Of a DNA stretch of 64,000 nt, positions 23,704-34,965 are shown in pieces. Numbering within the stretch: position 1 is the stretch's first letter; each line of letters starts with the position of its first letter. The notes beneath the pieces are model-generated. The model had not been told where the DNA came from and did not search any database. It saw nothing but the letters and a program-made list of their open reading frames with translations. Both the position numbers and the translations under genes were made by a program. The DNA is from Rhizoctonia solani (lineage: Eukaryota > Basidiomycota > Agaricomycetes > Cantharellales > Ceratobasidiaceae), in contig NC_057370.1 in NCBI RefSeq assembly GCF_016906535.1, positions 1,674,001 through 1,738,000 of the forward strand, in the 5' to 3' direction.

Positions 23704-24491
23704 GAAGAAATCGATAGAGGCAAACGGAACCGAGACTCCGATAGGCAACTGAGTCGAGGTGCACCTGATTCTGCTCAAGCATGGAAATTTCGTCGAGGCC
23801 GTGTGAACGGGGTGGAGGGGGACGGACACGAAGTGACAAATGCCAATGTGGTGATTGCCAGAAGCGAGGGAGAAGGACGGAATGACGACAGTCGGGGTCC
23901 TCACAGAATGGGTGTGGTTTAGACCGCCGAATTAAATACGTCTTAAAGCGTCGTAGATAGAATCATATTATGTTGATTATCTCCCACCTTGAGTAGATGG
24001 GGGCGCAGTCTACTGAGATTGAACGCATAGATTATAAATGCTTGCCAATTACATGCGCGATCCCTAGAAAATCGCAGATGTGATCCCCCGGAACCGAAGT
24101 CTAGGCTTGTATGCACTTCCGTGGGGCAGCGATCGGAGAAAGCCGTGGAATCGTCGCGGTATAGGGCTGAAGGTATCCGTCGTGCACTAGGGCTGTAGTT
24201 GACTAGGAGACGAGCCTTGCAGAAATACATATGTATAAACGACACTTGAGAATGGTCGTGTTTGTCTCCGATCACCAGGGAGGCATTGTCAACTGAGACA
24301 AGCATCGGGCCTAGAACGGCAAGGTTACCTAAGATGTGGTCTTATTAGGCTCCCGTATATAGAGTCCCTGCACTGAATGGACGGAAGAGCTCCTAGCATC
24401 AGCGACCATGTTGGGTTCGTGGGGAATTAATTTCTCAGCATCGCCAGAAAGCACGTCCTCGCTATTGGGCACCGGCGATGAATTCTTTAAC
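23704..24491. other. Intergenic region
   Basis: About 790 bases with no recognisable gene. Open frames on the minus strand here lack any family signature. Confidence 0.35.
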
Positions 24492-25623
24492 ATGTCTGAT
24501 TCTGCCACGGTAAGAACGGGGGGTAATATACGCTGGAGCCGTTCGGTGCTAACCTTTGAGTGTCTGTAGCCCTCGTTGAGTCTCCCATCTCCTCTGAGCG
24601 AGGAGCCACGTACAGTACTGAGCATATCGACCACTTTCTATCCGGGCGCGCCAGAAACCGAGAAATCGGATCTATGGCTATCGTCGAGCGATGGAGTATT
24701 CTTTTTTGTTCAACGGAGCCGCCTACTAGAGGGCTCGTCAAATTTATTCGGGGGGTTATTGCTGTCGTTGGAGGAGAAAAGAAAACAGACAAAGGTCGCG
24801 CCATCAGTGCACGAGAGCCCGATAGCAGAGGACATATCGATCCTTGACCCGACAATTGATCTCAACTCGATATCCGCAGTTGAAGACACCGTGTTCAATA
24901 TCCCCGAGGCAGACGAGGATGCACCGCCGGTCATCCCGCTATGCGAAGAGGCAGCATTGTTGAATATCATCTTGCTTATCATATACCGTCTGCCAATGGA
25001 GCGATATCGGCCGGATTTGCAGTTGATGTGTCGAGCGGCCCCCGCCCTCGTATCCTATGGCTACCGTCTCGAGAACCTCATCTCGCCAGCTTCCGAAGCA
25101 TTCCGTCTTCTTATCGCCCATTCTATTACCCATCCTCTCGTCGTCTACGCCCTTGCTGCAGCCTACAACCTCGACTCATTGGCCGTAGCCTCGAGCAGGA
25201 ACACGTTGGGCATCGAGTTGTCGCAGATTACCGATGATCTAGCCGGCGTTATGGGTCCGATATACCTACGGAGGCTATTTTGTGAGTCAAATCATCGAAT
25301 GGCGCGGGCGTAACTCACATCTGTAATCAGTCCTCCATATGGGAAGAACAGATGCCCTCAAACGCTTACTACTCGAGCCACCTGCGGGCCACATGCCTTT
25401 ACCTCAGTGCGGTCCCGACGATCAAAAATCCCTCACGCGGGCGTGGGCATTGGCTATCGCATACATGACCGTCGAAGCCAAGCCCAACACCCATGCTACC
25501 ATGATAAGCTCCGGGTTGAGTGCATTAGGTGAACATCTCGAGTGTCAAAAATGTCGAGCCTGTCTTGATGAGCGAATACAGACCATTGTTCAACAATGGT
25601 CTATGGTCGGATCCACTATATGA
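24492..25623 (+). CDS. BTB/POZ-like protein of the Agaricomycete type
   Basis: Three exons join in phase: 24492-24509 (six codons, MSDSAT), 24570-25281 and 25331-25623. The start of exon 2 has EKSDLWLSSSDGVFFFVQRSRLLEGSSNLF, which follows the BTB pattern of D-hydrophobic, S-D-G-V-x-F, then a short helix. Residues 120-240 form a helical region (EEAALLNIILLIIYRLP; LVVYALAAAYNLDSLA), and the last exon has two Cys pairs (CQKCRACLDER). Proteins like this form large families in Agaricomycetes and are usually annotated as BTB domain-containing; their partners are unknown. The 18-nt first exon is supported by a good donor (GTAAGA) and acceptor (CTGTAG) and by continuity of frame. Confidence 0.7.
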
Positions 25624-26120
25624 TGCAATCGTTCCCTTGTAGTCCCCCATCTTTCGCGTGTCATTCAGCTATTCGGACATGGGATTGCCTCAATTGGCGA
25701 ATCCGCTTTGTATTATGAAACTCACCTCTCTGTTCTCGTCCCAAATGTCCCTTTCGCTCCCGTTACTTTGAAAAGCGTATACTTGTAGCCATGTATTCTC
25801 TACCTATTTTTGGATGTACTACTTTTTCGTGGCGCCACTGCGGAGCGTCGTAGATATTTATCAGGTCGGACATAGTTAGTTCACTACGAATACACGATGC
25901 GTAGTTGATATGGTTGAATTGGTGAAGAAGGGAGAGTTTGAACAGATGCGCGAGCTCCGTAAGGCATATAAACCAGCCATATCAATACGTCAGGTTCCAA
26001 AAGATGTGGGGTGACGTCAAATAGTGACGCAAACACGTTTTTCTTTTTTATCAATAACTTTAATTTAAAGACATCGAGACAGGGCTCTATACAGGGTATA
26101 ATCGTGTAGGAATGATCGGG
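25624..26120. other. Convergent intergenic region
   Basis: About 500 bases between the BTB-like stop and the SUA5 stop. Nothing coding is recognisable. Confidence 0.4.
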
Positions 26121-27332
26121 CTACAATCGAATCTCGCGAGTATGTAACGCTGCCTTTCGAACGCGGTTCATCACGGCCAAGCCCTCCTTGGTTTCGTCAA
26201 CTGCTTCGACAAAGATCGTATCTGCCCCGTCTTGTTCAAGTGTAATCAACCCATGGAAGAGATTGCGTGCTGCTTGAGCAGGTTGATGGATAGATCCCAA
26301 CGAGTGGCGTATGAATGTATGCGTAGGCGGTCTGTCAAGGGCACCGATAGCTCCCCGCAACGGTGAGTCATCGAGCAAGAGTAAGCCAATCTTACGTGGC
26401 CCGGACGTCGCACCGGACATAAACGAATCGATCACCGTCTGGAGCTCTTCTCCCATTCGCGACTTCTCGCCTTGTGGAACCGGGACGAGCAACACAACCG
26501 GAACCCCGGGAGAATAATGTCGGTACTTCATCCCAGGTGTAGTCGGGGCATTTTCGAGCGTCTTGTCCGCATAATCCCTCTGATGGACTAGCACTCTAGT
26601 CTCAGGACCCACAACCCGTTCGATCTGCTCGACCGTCACTCCTCCAGGACGCAGTATTCGTAAATGGCCATCGGCTCCGAGACCATCTACAACCGTCGAT
26701 TCGAGCCCCACATCGCACGGCCCGCCGTCCAAAATAATTCCAACCTTTCCCCGAGCTCCAAGGTCCCGCTCTACATGAATCGCCCGAGTAGGACTAGGAG
26801 ATCCGCTGGTGTTTGCGCTTGGTGCTGCGAGGGGCGCTTGAGACGTTGCAATCAGCGCCCGAGCGATCGGATGTGACGGCATGCGTATCGCAACAGTCGG
26901 ATGCCCAGCTGTGGTGATCGGCGGTACAACAGCTGGATCCGCAGGGAAGATCAAGGTCAAAGGACCAGGCCAAAACGCATGAATCATTCGTTCGTAGGTC
27001 TTGGGGAGAATAAATCCCGAAGGAAGTAATGTATATAGCATTTGCAAGTCGGAGACGTGTACGATTAGAGGGTTGTCTGATGGACGTCCTTTAGCACTGA
27101 ATATCCGCTGAACTGCTGTGACGTCGAGAGCGCTTGCTCCTAGACCGTAGACCGTTTCTGTTGGAAAGACTACTACTTGGCCTTGAAGTAGCTCTTCAGC
27201 TGCAGCTTTGATAGCGGTACGGGTTTCGGTGTCGTTTATGACATGTCTAGAGGTCGAGGGAGATGGAGAGTCGAAATTGACTAAAGAAGGATCGCACTTT
27301 AGAACTCGAAGGGGGTGGTGGTTGACCGTCAT
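26121..27332 (-). CDS. SUA5: Threonylcarbamoyl-AMP synthase (Sua5/YrdC family)
   Basis: An intronless gene of about 403 residues, unusual in this intron-rich window. Sua5 makes threonylcarbamoyl-AMP from threonine, bicarbonate and ATP for the t6A modification at position 37 of ANN-decoding tRNAs. Visible family elements: GQVVVFPTETVYGLGASAL, FSAKGRPSDNPLIVHV (K-x-R-P...N-P-L motif), APSANTSGSPSPT (S-x-N), VGLESTVVDGLG, and a C-terminal Sua5 domain after a linker carrying APTTPGMKYRHYSPGVPV. The N-terminal ATG at 27332 (MTVNHHPLRVLKCDPSLV) is the first ATG in frame; an upstream GTG extends the frame by 19 residues but is unlikely to be used. Confidence 0.93.
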   Translation of the reverse strand: MTVNHHPLRVLKCDPSLVNFDSPSPSTSRHVINDTETRTAIKAAAEELLQGQVVVFPTETVYGLGASALDVTAVQRIFSAKGRPSDNPLIVHVSDLQMLYTLLPSGFILPKTYERMIHAFWPGPLTLIFPADPAVVPPITTAGHPTVAIRMPSHPIARALIATSQAPLAAPSANTSGSPSPTRAIHVERDLGARGKVGIILDGGPCDVGLESTVVDGLGADGHLRILRPGGVTVEQIERVVGPETRVLVHQRDYADKTLENAPTTPGMKYRHYSPGVPVVLLVPVPQGEKSRMGEELQTVIDSFMSGATSGPRKIGLLLLDDSPLRGAIGALDRPPTHTFIRHSLGSIHQPAQAARNLFHGLITLEQDGADTIFVEAVDETKEGLAVMNRVRKAALHTREIRL

Positions 27333-28106
27333 GACACCAAAGGACAGGCGTAGTCGATGAAATAGGATATATCGTGGTAGAATTTTCACGATGAGAGCTA
27401 GTGATGTCCAAGTCTTTTGATATAATGTGGTGGTACTGGGATAGTACGGGTGAACACCCAGCTATACGGTCTCACTTTGCCAACATACCAATTCGATAAT
27501 ACGGCCAGTGTTTAAGGCAATAAGGTGAATTGATCAGATAATAAGTTTAAGCAGTAACGTAGCAGTACTCGATAAACGAAATTTGCATGGTACTAAAGTT
27601 AACGCTTGGATGAATCATTCTAATTTAACTGTTAGTCACGTGGAGTCCGATCAGTTTCAATGTCATATAGCCGAAGATTGCATTTATCGATCATAAATTC
27701 GGCAGCAGTTGATCAAATGCGAAGTCTAACTCTCGACTCTAGCTCAAGTTCACCCTCTTAAAGAGTCTCCCATTGAACTCATTAAACAACACATATCCTC
27801 AATTCCGTTTCGTCCCTTGGTTGGCTTCGAATTCAACATGCTTCAAATATACGTTCGGTGCTCGTATGCCAGCTCCTATATCTCCCGCACCACTGGTGTT
27901 GATCTTGAACCAAAAACGTCAGGAAAAATAGCCCACTGATCTTCTCATTTCGAAATGGGATTGAAAATAGTTTAGAGTACCACTATATAATGTACATATA
28001 TCGCCTTAAAGTAATGAGGGACGGGATCTGAAGTGAGATGGTAAAGCTATGATTATTACCTTCCGCCGTGTAAATGTTCTTTCCAGACACCCTCGTTAAT
28101 TATTTT
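27333..28106. other. Intergenic region between SUA5 and the NLR-like gene
   Basis: About 770 bases, rather AT-rich, holding the SUA5 promoter and the 3' end of the TPR gene. No open frame with family content is visible. Confidence 0.4.
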
Positions 28107-31100
28107 TTAGAAAATCCAGGCTTTCTCTATTATATTCAGGTCTGCAAAACAAAGTGGAGATCCCAAACTGTAAGCGGGAAATGTACAAGGCTCGAAACAC
28201 ATGCAACTTACCTCCAACCTATCAGAAGGGTTACCAGCACACTCTCGGTGGGTTTGGATTCTTGTGATCAGCCCCCTAGCGTGATTAACCCATGGATGAT
28301 TCTCGCCAAATACCCGGATATAGTCGTCAAGATTGATTTGTAGGTTTCGTGCTTCCTGTGTAAGCCCAAGGTGTAAATAGACGTCTGCAATGTCGTGGAT
28401 GCTCTTGAGTGTTTCGGGATGGTCATTACCCAGCACTCGCTTCTTTGTGTCGACTACCTGAGCGAACAGAGCTCGTGCGTCCTCGTATCGACCAAGGGAC
28501 GAGTAGCTTCCTGCGAGCTCGTGCATGCTTATCAGTGTATCCGGGTGGTCGTTACCCAGTACTCGCTTCGTTGTGTCGACTACCTGAGCGAACAGAGCTC
28601 GTGCGTCCTTGTATCGACCAAGGGACGAGTAGCTTCCTGCGAGCTCGTGCATGCTTGCCAGTGTATCCGGGTGGTCGTTACCCAGCACTTGCTTCTTTGT
28701 GTCGACTACCTGAGCGAACAGAGCTCGTGCGTCCTCGTATCGACCAAGGGACGAGTAGCTTCGTGCGAGCTCGTGCATGCTTGCCAGTGTATCCGGGTGG
28801 TCGTTACCCAGCACTTGCTTCTTTGTGTCGACTACCTGAGCGAACAGAGCTCGTGCGTCCTCGTATCGACCAAGGGACGAGTAGCTTCCTGCGAGCTCGT
28901 GCATGCTTGCCAGTGTATCCGGGTGGTCGTTACCCAGTACTCGCTTCTTTGTGTCGACTACCTGAGCGAACAGAGCTCGTGCGTCCTCGTATCGACCAAG
29001 GGACGAGTAGCTTTGTGCGAGCGCGTGCATACTCGTCAGTGTATCCGGGTGGTCGTTACCCAGTACTCGCTTCGTTGTGTCGACTACCTGAGCGAACAGA
29101 GCTCGTGCGTCCTCGTATCGACCAAGGGACGAGTAGCTTCGTGCGAGCTCGTGCATGCTTGCCAGTGTATCCGGGTGGTCGTTACCCAGCACTCGCTTCG
29201 TTGTGTCGACCAACTGAGCGAACAGAGCTCGTGCGTCCTCGTATCGACCAAGGGACGAGTAGCTTCCTGCGAGCTCGTGCATGCTTGCTAGTGTACGCGG
29301 GTGGTCGTTACCCAGCACTCGCTTCTTTGTGTCGACTACCTGAGCGAACAGAGCTCGTGCGTCCTCGTACCGGCCAAGGGACGAGTAGCTTCCTGCGAGC
29401 TCGTGCATGCTTGCCAGTGTATCCGGGTGGTCGTTACCCAGTACTCGCTTCGTTGTGTCGACCAACTGAGCGAACAGAGCTCGTGCGTCCTCGTATCGAC
29501 CAAGGGACGAGTAGCTTCCTGCGAGCTCGTGCATGCTTGCCAGTGTATCCGGGTGGTCGTTACCCAGCACTCGCTTCGTTGTGTCGACCAACTGAGCGAA
29601 CAGAGCTCGTGCGTCCTCGTATCGACCAAGGGACGAGTAGCTTCCTGCGAGCTCGTGCATGCTTGCTAGTGCGCGGGTGGTTGTTACCCAGCACTCGCTT
29701 CGTTGTGTCGACCAACTGAGCGAACAGAGCTCGTGCGTCCTCGTACCGGCCAAGGGACAAGTAGCTTTGTGCGAGTCTGTGTATGCTTGCCAGTGTATCC
29801 GGATGCTCATTGCCTAGCACTTGCTTAAGGCTTTCTTGAACGTAAACATGTAGCCTCTCTGCCTCCTTCCATTGCCCCCTTTTTTCGTAAACCCTAGAAA
29901 ATACTAACGCTTGATCTGTCCCAATCTTCTCGGTTTGTTCTGGAAGCACTCCACTGACATGAAGCCCAACGCTCATAAGAAACTGAATTGATTCTAGACT
30001 CTCATCCACACAACTCGCAGCCGACATAGCGAGTAGACTTCTGGCACATTCTGCTGTCATATCCTTATACGGGGCAACCGTACGGACCCAGTCCTGTACG
30101 AGTGGGTGGATTCGATACCCTTGGTTTACGTCCTCATATTCAAGCAGCGAGCGCGATAAAATCTCGTTGAGAACTCCCGAGAATGAAAGTCCATTCCAAT
30201 GTTTATCTGTACCCAGGAACGTGCCTAACAGGTCCTCTAGCTTCCTTTGTGCCATATTTTCGAGTTCTGTGGTGGGGAATCTGGGCCTGTAAGACGTGAT
30301 ATAGCTCGCTGCTCTCCTGAATATGTTAATCGTAATCCCGGTATGGTGTAGGAATGAGATCAGCGAGAGTAGCTGTTGAGCTCGTGGGCTGAGTACATTG
30401 TAGCACATTAGCCAGGTCGTATATACAGTATGCCCATAGTTGTCGGTCTTGACTACCGCTGAGAGTTGGCTGTACGCTTCCAGTGCTTCCTGTCGTTGCT
30501 CGATGAACAGGGATCGGTACTCAGTGATCGACATAGAGACTCCAATAAACGATCCGGCATGTACAATAGCAAGTGCAAGTAACCAAGCTCCTGCGACCGA
30601 CTTGAGACAAACGTTTGAGTATAAACACACGCCTTACCTCAAGCAGAGTGACGGCATTATCTATTTCTTCGGGGGGTATTCGTTGATTTTGTCGACGTGC
30701 GCACTTTAGCAATAGCGTCAGTGCATCCTTGGATTCATGCTCGATACGCTGCATTCCGCATTCGTTCCTCGTGCGAATGATACCATTCCAGGCAAACGGG
30801 TAGTAATAATTACACTTCCGTGATTGCCTCTAGGCATGTATTCATGGATAAGGATCGGGTCATCCGCGTTATCGAGCACAAGTAGCCATGGTTCACGGTA
30901 TGATTCAAGCCTGAAGAACGGAATGATATGTGTTACCAATACCATTGGCTACTGCTACGGCCTTTAGCATGGTCTCAATCGATTGCCGGGTGCTTGCGTC
31001 GATGTATATGACCTCTTTCCAGCTGTCGTATGTTCGCTCGACGACCTTGAGGACGAGCTGCGTGCCTGCGCCTCCGATTCCATACACAACGCAAACTTTA

Positions 31101-32490
31101 CGCTCCCTTTCGGACCCGAGAATAGACAACTCGGCGCGGCGTAGCTTTGGCTCGCAGCCTGTGAAATGGGTGTCGGTGCTGGCACCGCTGTATCGCTGGA
31201 GTAGCATCGACTGCTGCGATCCAAATTTCGCCATCTGTGAATGAAGTGGTTGGAGAGTATGGTAAAATGTAGGTAGCACTATACCGATCCGAGCTGTGGG
31301 AGCAGCTTCTTTCCGTAGACGAATTGCCTCCGTAGCCTTGTCCATTACTTGTTTAACTTCTAGCATCCTCATATATGCGCGTGTATGCTCTGCCACCTCG
31401 CTTCGCTGGTCCCATTTATTCATCTTAACAATCTGCATTCCTTGGTCTACACTGAGTCGAAAGTATATCCCGCTCGTCGAGCTGAATCGCCTAGCCATGT
31501 CCTCTGCCACTTTTTCTGCATCCTCTGCGATGTCTTTCATTGCTTGTATCGCAGTCGTGGGTAGTAGCTGACACAGCATGGACCTATCGGGGACTTGGAT
31601 CGTGCGCGCAAGGCCAGTACCAATACTCGTTACAGAGGATACATGTCGTTCTGGGTATACCATCTTTGCCTCGATTAGTACATGAGCAAGAGGATTATTG
31701 CATCCAAGCCCTGCGTCAACGAACGACTGCTTCAGCGATGGACTACCAATGTCAAAGCTTTTGAACAGATCCGGGTGTGCCATGGTCGCACAGAGGGCCT
31801 CCCATATAGCGCATCTTGGACCTTCATTAACGACAGCAGGATAAGATCGAAAGGCAGTGGGTATACCAGCTCTCATGTTGTACCTTGACATAGCAAACAC
31901 CAGACTATAAGTCAATAGATAAGTATACTGGAGTTTTGCCCATCGGTTTTTTTTTCTTACGTTCTGCACTGTGTTCCTGTGGATTGGCTCTCCATTATTG
32001 GCTCTTCTGGGTTCCCAGTTATCTTGTATCTCCATAAGTGAATCCTTCAGCTTTGATGTCTTGAACGTTAACGTTCCTGACCGACTGAACCACTTTCTTT
32101 CCGAGAACACCTTTGTCAGTTTCGCGTATGATTCGATGGCTGAATGAACCGGCATGCGCAACCTTCCTAGCATGCATGCCTGTACCTTCATGGGATGGTA
32201 CCAATTAACCATATACCAGCAATATTTTGACCTGGAACGACTTACGCGCCTGTACCAGTGCCAGCGATGAGGTCAAAGTATTGGTAAGGGCTTGGTGTCG
32301 ATTCGAGGTTCTCCTGGTGTTGTCCGCTTCATTAGTTCCTCTATTATTATAAGGGCTGATAGCCTCGTGCACCTCCGCCGTCTAGAGTCAGGGACCAGGG
32401 ATTAGTTTGAAGGAAGAAGATGGGATTGGGGACAAGTGTACCTATAGACAAGATGTTTAAACCTTTACCAGAGGGCTTCGGTTGAGACAT
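28107..32490 (-). pseudogene. Patatin/NB-ARC/TPR (fungal NLR-like) gene, frame broken
   Basis: Architecture of a fungal STAND/NLR protein. The ATG at 32490 opens GKGLNILSI, an intron, then DGGGARG of a patatin-like phospholipase domain (32490-31250), including AGTGTG where a catalytic serine would normally stand, SRYNMRAGIPTAFRSY, ALCATMAHPDLFKSFDIG and FVDAGLGCNNPLAHVL. Then an NB-ARC module (31230-30640): GIGGAGTQLVLKV (P-loop without its lysine), WLLVLDNADDP (Walker B), GSVIITTRLPG. Then a helical linker and TPRs (29900-28240) of the 42-residue kinesin-light-chain type, eleven nearly identical. Reading-frame breaks are needed at about 32390 and 32290 (patatin), possibly about 32240 at the exon junction, about 30730 (NB-ARC end) and 29669 (a 2-nt loss in a TPR unit). 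Such proteins are thought to sense non-self and trigger a lipid-hydrolase or cell-death response. As printed it cannot make one full protein; sequence errors are the main alternative to decay. Confidence 0.75.
28440..29815 (-). repeat. Eleven-unit 126-bp tandem TPR-coding repeat
   Basis: Units start at regular 126-bp spacing; the string GGGACGAGTAGCTT on the plus strand recurs near 28495, 28621, 28747, 28873, 28999, 29125, 29251, 29377, 29503, 29629 and (as GGGACAAGTAGCTT) 29755. Each unit encodes 42 residues with core SYSSLGRYEDARALFAQ and a VLGNDHPDTLASMHELA segment. Units differ at only a few positions. Degenerate units flank the array on both sides. Confidence 0.95.
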
Positions 32491-32982
32491 TACGGTGTCA
32501 AGTTTGTTGTAGTATGTTCACTTGGGTAGTGGGGAGATCCTGGGCTGGTCAAGTGCTCAGAGGGACTCTAGCGCTGGTCTAGGCCACGAGGTATTAGCGC
32601 TTCCGACCACAGCCTCGCTAGTAACGTTAACAGAGTTTGCCTCTTAAATCTATCGGGTCTGACACTAGAGTATGCATGATCGTATTCTAAGTTCGCTAAA
32701 GTTTTTAACATGTGGCAATATACATCTACATGGGCCTACCAGCTCTCAAGAGTAATTTAGATAATATTTCTACGATCAGCGCTCAGGTGGCCTGGGCAAG
32801 TAACAAACAACCAAAGCGAGAAAGGAATATGGTTTATATTACAATAGCTATAACACACTGACATTTCGAGTAGTCTAGAAAAGTAGGGGTGACGAGGATA
32901 GCCCCCTTTGAGAGTGCATAAACCAACACACCTGGGTGGCTTGACATCGTACAGACGTGCATCTGGAAATAATAATACCATA
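32491..32982. other. Intergenic region upstream of the NLR-like gene
   Basis: About 490 bases between the NLR-like ATG and the DBP8 stop, containing the promoter of the former. Nothing else is recognisable. Confidence 0.4.
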
Positions 32983-34922
32983 CTATTTAGCCAGCTTTGC
33001 AGCCTTTTTCGCATGTCTCTTCGCGCTTCCCAAACTCCGAGTCGTGCAGTTCCTAGACATCAACTCTATAAGTCAAATGCATACATTTTAGGTGTATGCT
33101 TACCATGTTGGCGATCCGTTTAGCCGTCGATACCGCATTCAGTCCTTCTAATACCTTTTCTTCGGTAGACTAAGTTCGGTCAGTGTGTGCCTGTCATACC
33201 TGGGTAAGCCACAATCCAAGCTAAATCACCCACCACCAATCCGCGCTTCGACCTTGTGTATCTCTCTTCATCACGTTCAGTCACAAAGCTAATCGCCATC
33301 CCATTCCGGCCCGCGCGAGCAGTCCGCCCAACACGATGCGTATACTCCTCGGGCGCACCCGGAAAATCCCAGTTCACGACCAACGCCACGTCTGCGATAT
33401 CCAACCCACGCGCGCCCACGTCCGTACTGATCAACACCGGGACGACTCTCGAGCGGAACAGGTTGAGCGAGTTGAGTCGTTCGCGCTGTTTTAGCCGCGA
33501 ATGGAGCGCGGTGGCGCGTATGCCGAGCGTTTGGAGTAACTTGGCGAGGTATGCTGCTGTTTTGGGTTTCGAGACGAAGATGATGGTGGGTGGGGGCTGT
33601 TGATTGTGTCTTGGTCGACTTTGGGAGGTCTGAAGGCTTTATTGACTTTTTTGGATTTGTGTGATGGTTCTTGAGGCTCGGGGGCGGCCACGCGCATGTG
33701 TGCTATTGACTCGGGCGGGTTACAGAGCGCATAGAACAGGTATGGCTCTCGGACGTGAGATGGGACAAGTAGGTAATGCTGCTTGAGAGTACCGACTGTT
33801 TCCACACTAGATTGTAACTCAGTATGCACGGATACCGGAACAAGGCGGTCGCATACCTATCTGTCTGTATACAAACGGCGTCTGTTTCCCTGGCTGAGGG
33901 TGGCATTGGCAAGGCTCTCGACTGCCGGTGTCCATGTGTCGCGGTAAACAAGCAGGTCTGTCTGTCCTTTGGAGTTTTCGATAGGATCTTCGCTAGGTCT
34001 TCAGCAAAGGTATCGGTCAATAGCCGGTCGGCTTCATCAAGCACCTTGTTTGTCATTAGTAACACAGACACATATAGATTAGACTTTGATGACATGCTAC
34101 CAGGAACTTGAGTCTTGACAGGCTCCATTCACTCCCGTTGCTGTCCATATGGTCCACCAATCGACCGGGGGTAGCTACAACCACATGGGTCTCCTTCCCA
34201 GCTCGAGCGCTTGTTCCATCATGTCCATTCCACCTACGATCACCGCTGTCCTCAAGTTCAATGACCTCCCAAGACTACGAACTGCTCGGATATCTGGAAC
34301 GCCAATTCCTGCGGCTTGATTAGCCTCGAATAAAGGTTAATAACGCCGCTTGCCTGGTAGGTGTAAGCACCAGTGCATAGATACCGTACGGGTCCTCTGA
34401 TAATTTCTGTAATATCGGAATAGCAAATGCCATAGTTTTACCCGAACCTGTCTTGGCGTTCCCGATAGTCCCTGCCTACACTCATATGTGAACTTTGTCT
34501 GTAGAAGCCAAGCAAAAGGCGTACCTGATATTATCGACGGCAGACATCCTATCTGAAACAGGCGTAGGTCTCCGGATCGACATGGCCTCCAGAGATGTGA
34601 CTAGTGAAGGCTTGACACCAAGTGAGCCGAATGTGACGTCTTTAGGAGCTGGAGGCTGTCGTGCGAGTTGCGTTCTGTTAGTTTTAGTCACTCGGTTAGG
34701 AGCTGTATCGAATTTGAACTGTAATTTTGGGGCATCGTCTTCAGAGTCGGAAAGCTCAGGATGGACAGATCGTTTGGTTCGACCAGAGTCTATTCCAGTG
34801 TCAGAGTCTGAAGCGTCGGATGATCCAGCGTGAGAGGAAGAAGAGGCTTCAGAAATAGCCTCAGAGCTTTCAGATAGCCTCCTTCGTTTGAGTCGCGGTC
34901 CCTCACTCAAGTGGGCGGACAT
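32983..34922 (-). CDS. DBP8: DEAD-box RNA helicase, Dbp8/DDX49 family, frame interrupted
   Basis: Dbp8 is a nucleolar helicase for 40S subunit assembly. After a Ser-rich, acidic leader the helicase motifs appear in order: [16 protein letters not shown] with RRPTPV (Q motif), [10 protein letters not shown] (Walker A), [11 protein letters not shown] (Ib), VLDEADRLL (DEAD), CLFTAT (SAT variant), [67 protein letters not shown], then the family's C-terminal [20 protein letters not shown]. The frame changes at several points with no splice site: an extra T in the Q motif (about 34555), near 33930-33880 after CLFTAT, at about 33605 before TIIFVSK, at about 33255 (one A short), and near the stop. Since Dbp8 is essential in yeast, base errors are more likely than a dead gene. 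Its start lies in the proximal copy of a 204-bp duplication. Confidence 0.8.
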
Positions 34923-34961
34923 TACAGTCGGGTGGTAGAGAAATCAAAGCAAATTTGGTAT
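34758..34961. repeat. 204-bp direct repeat, proximal copy
   Basis: Identical by eye to 34966-35169 (offset 208). It covers the DBP8 start codon and the first ~54 codons plus upstream bases. Confidence 0.93.
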
Positions 34962-34965
34962 GGTA

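Noticed and set aside
28409..29719. 436-codon plus-strand open frame
   Set aside because: Exact antisense of the TPR array; its openness follows from the 126-bp period, and it has no start context or family.
28440..29815. Regular repeats as a possible CRISPR or satellite array
   Set aside because: Period is 126 bp with no spacers and the repeats encode TPR motifs in one frame.
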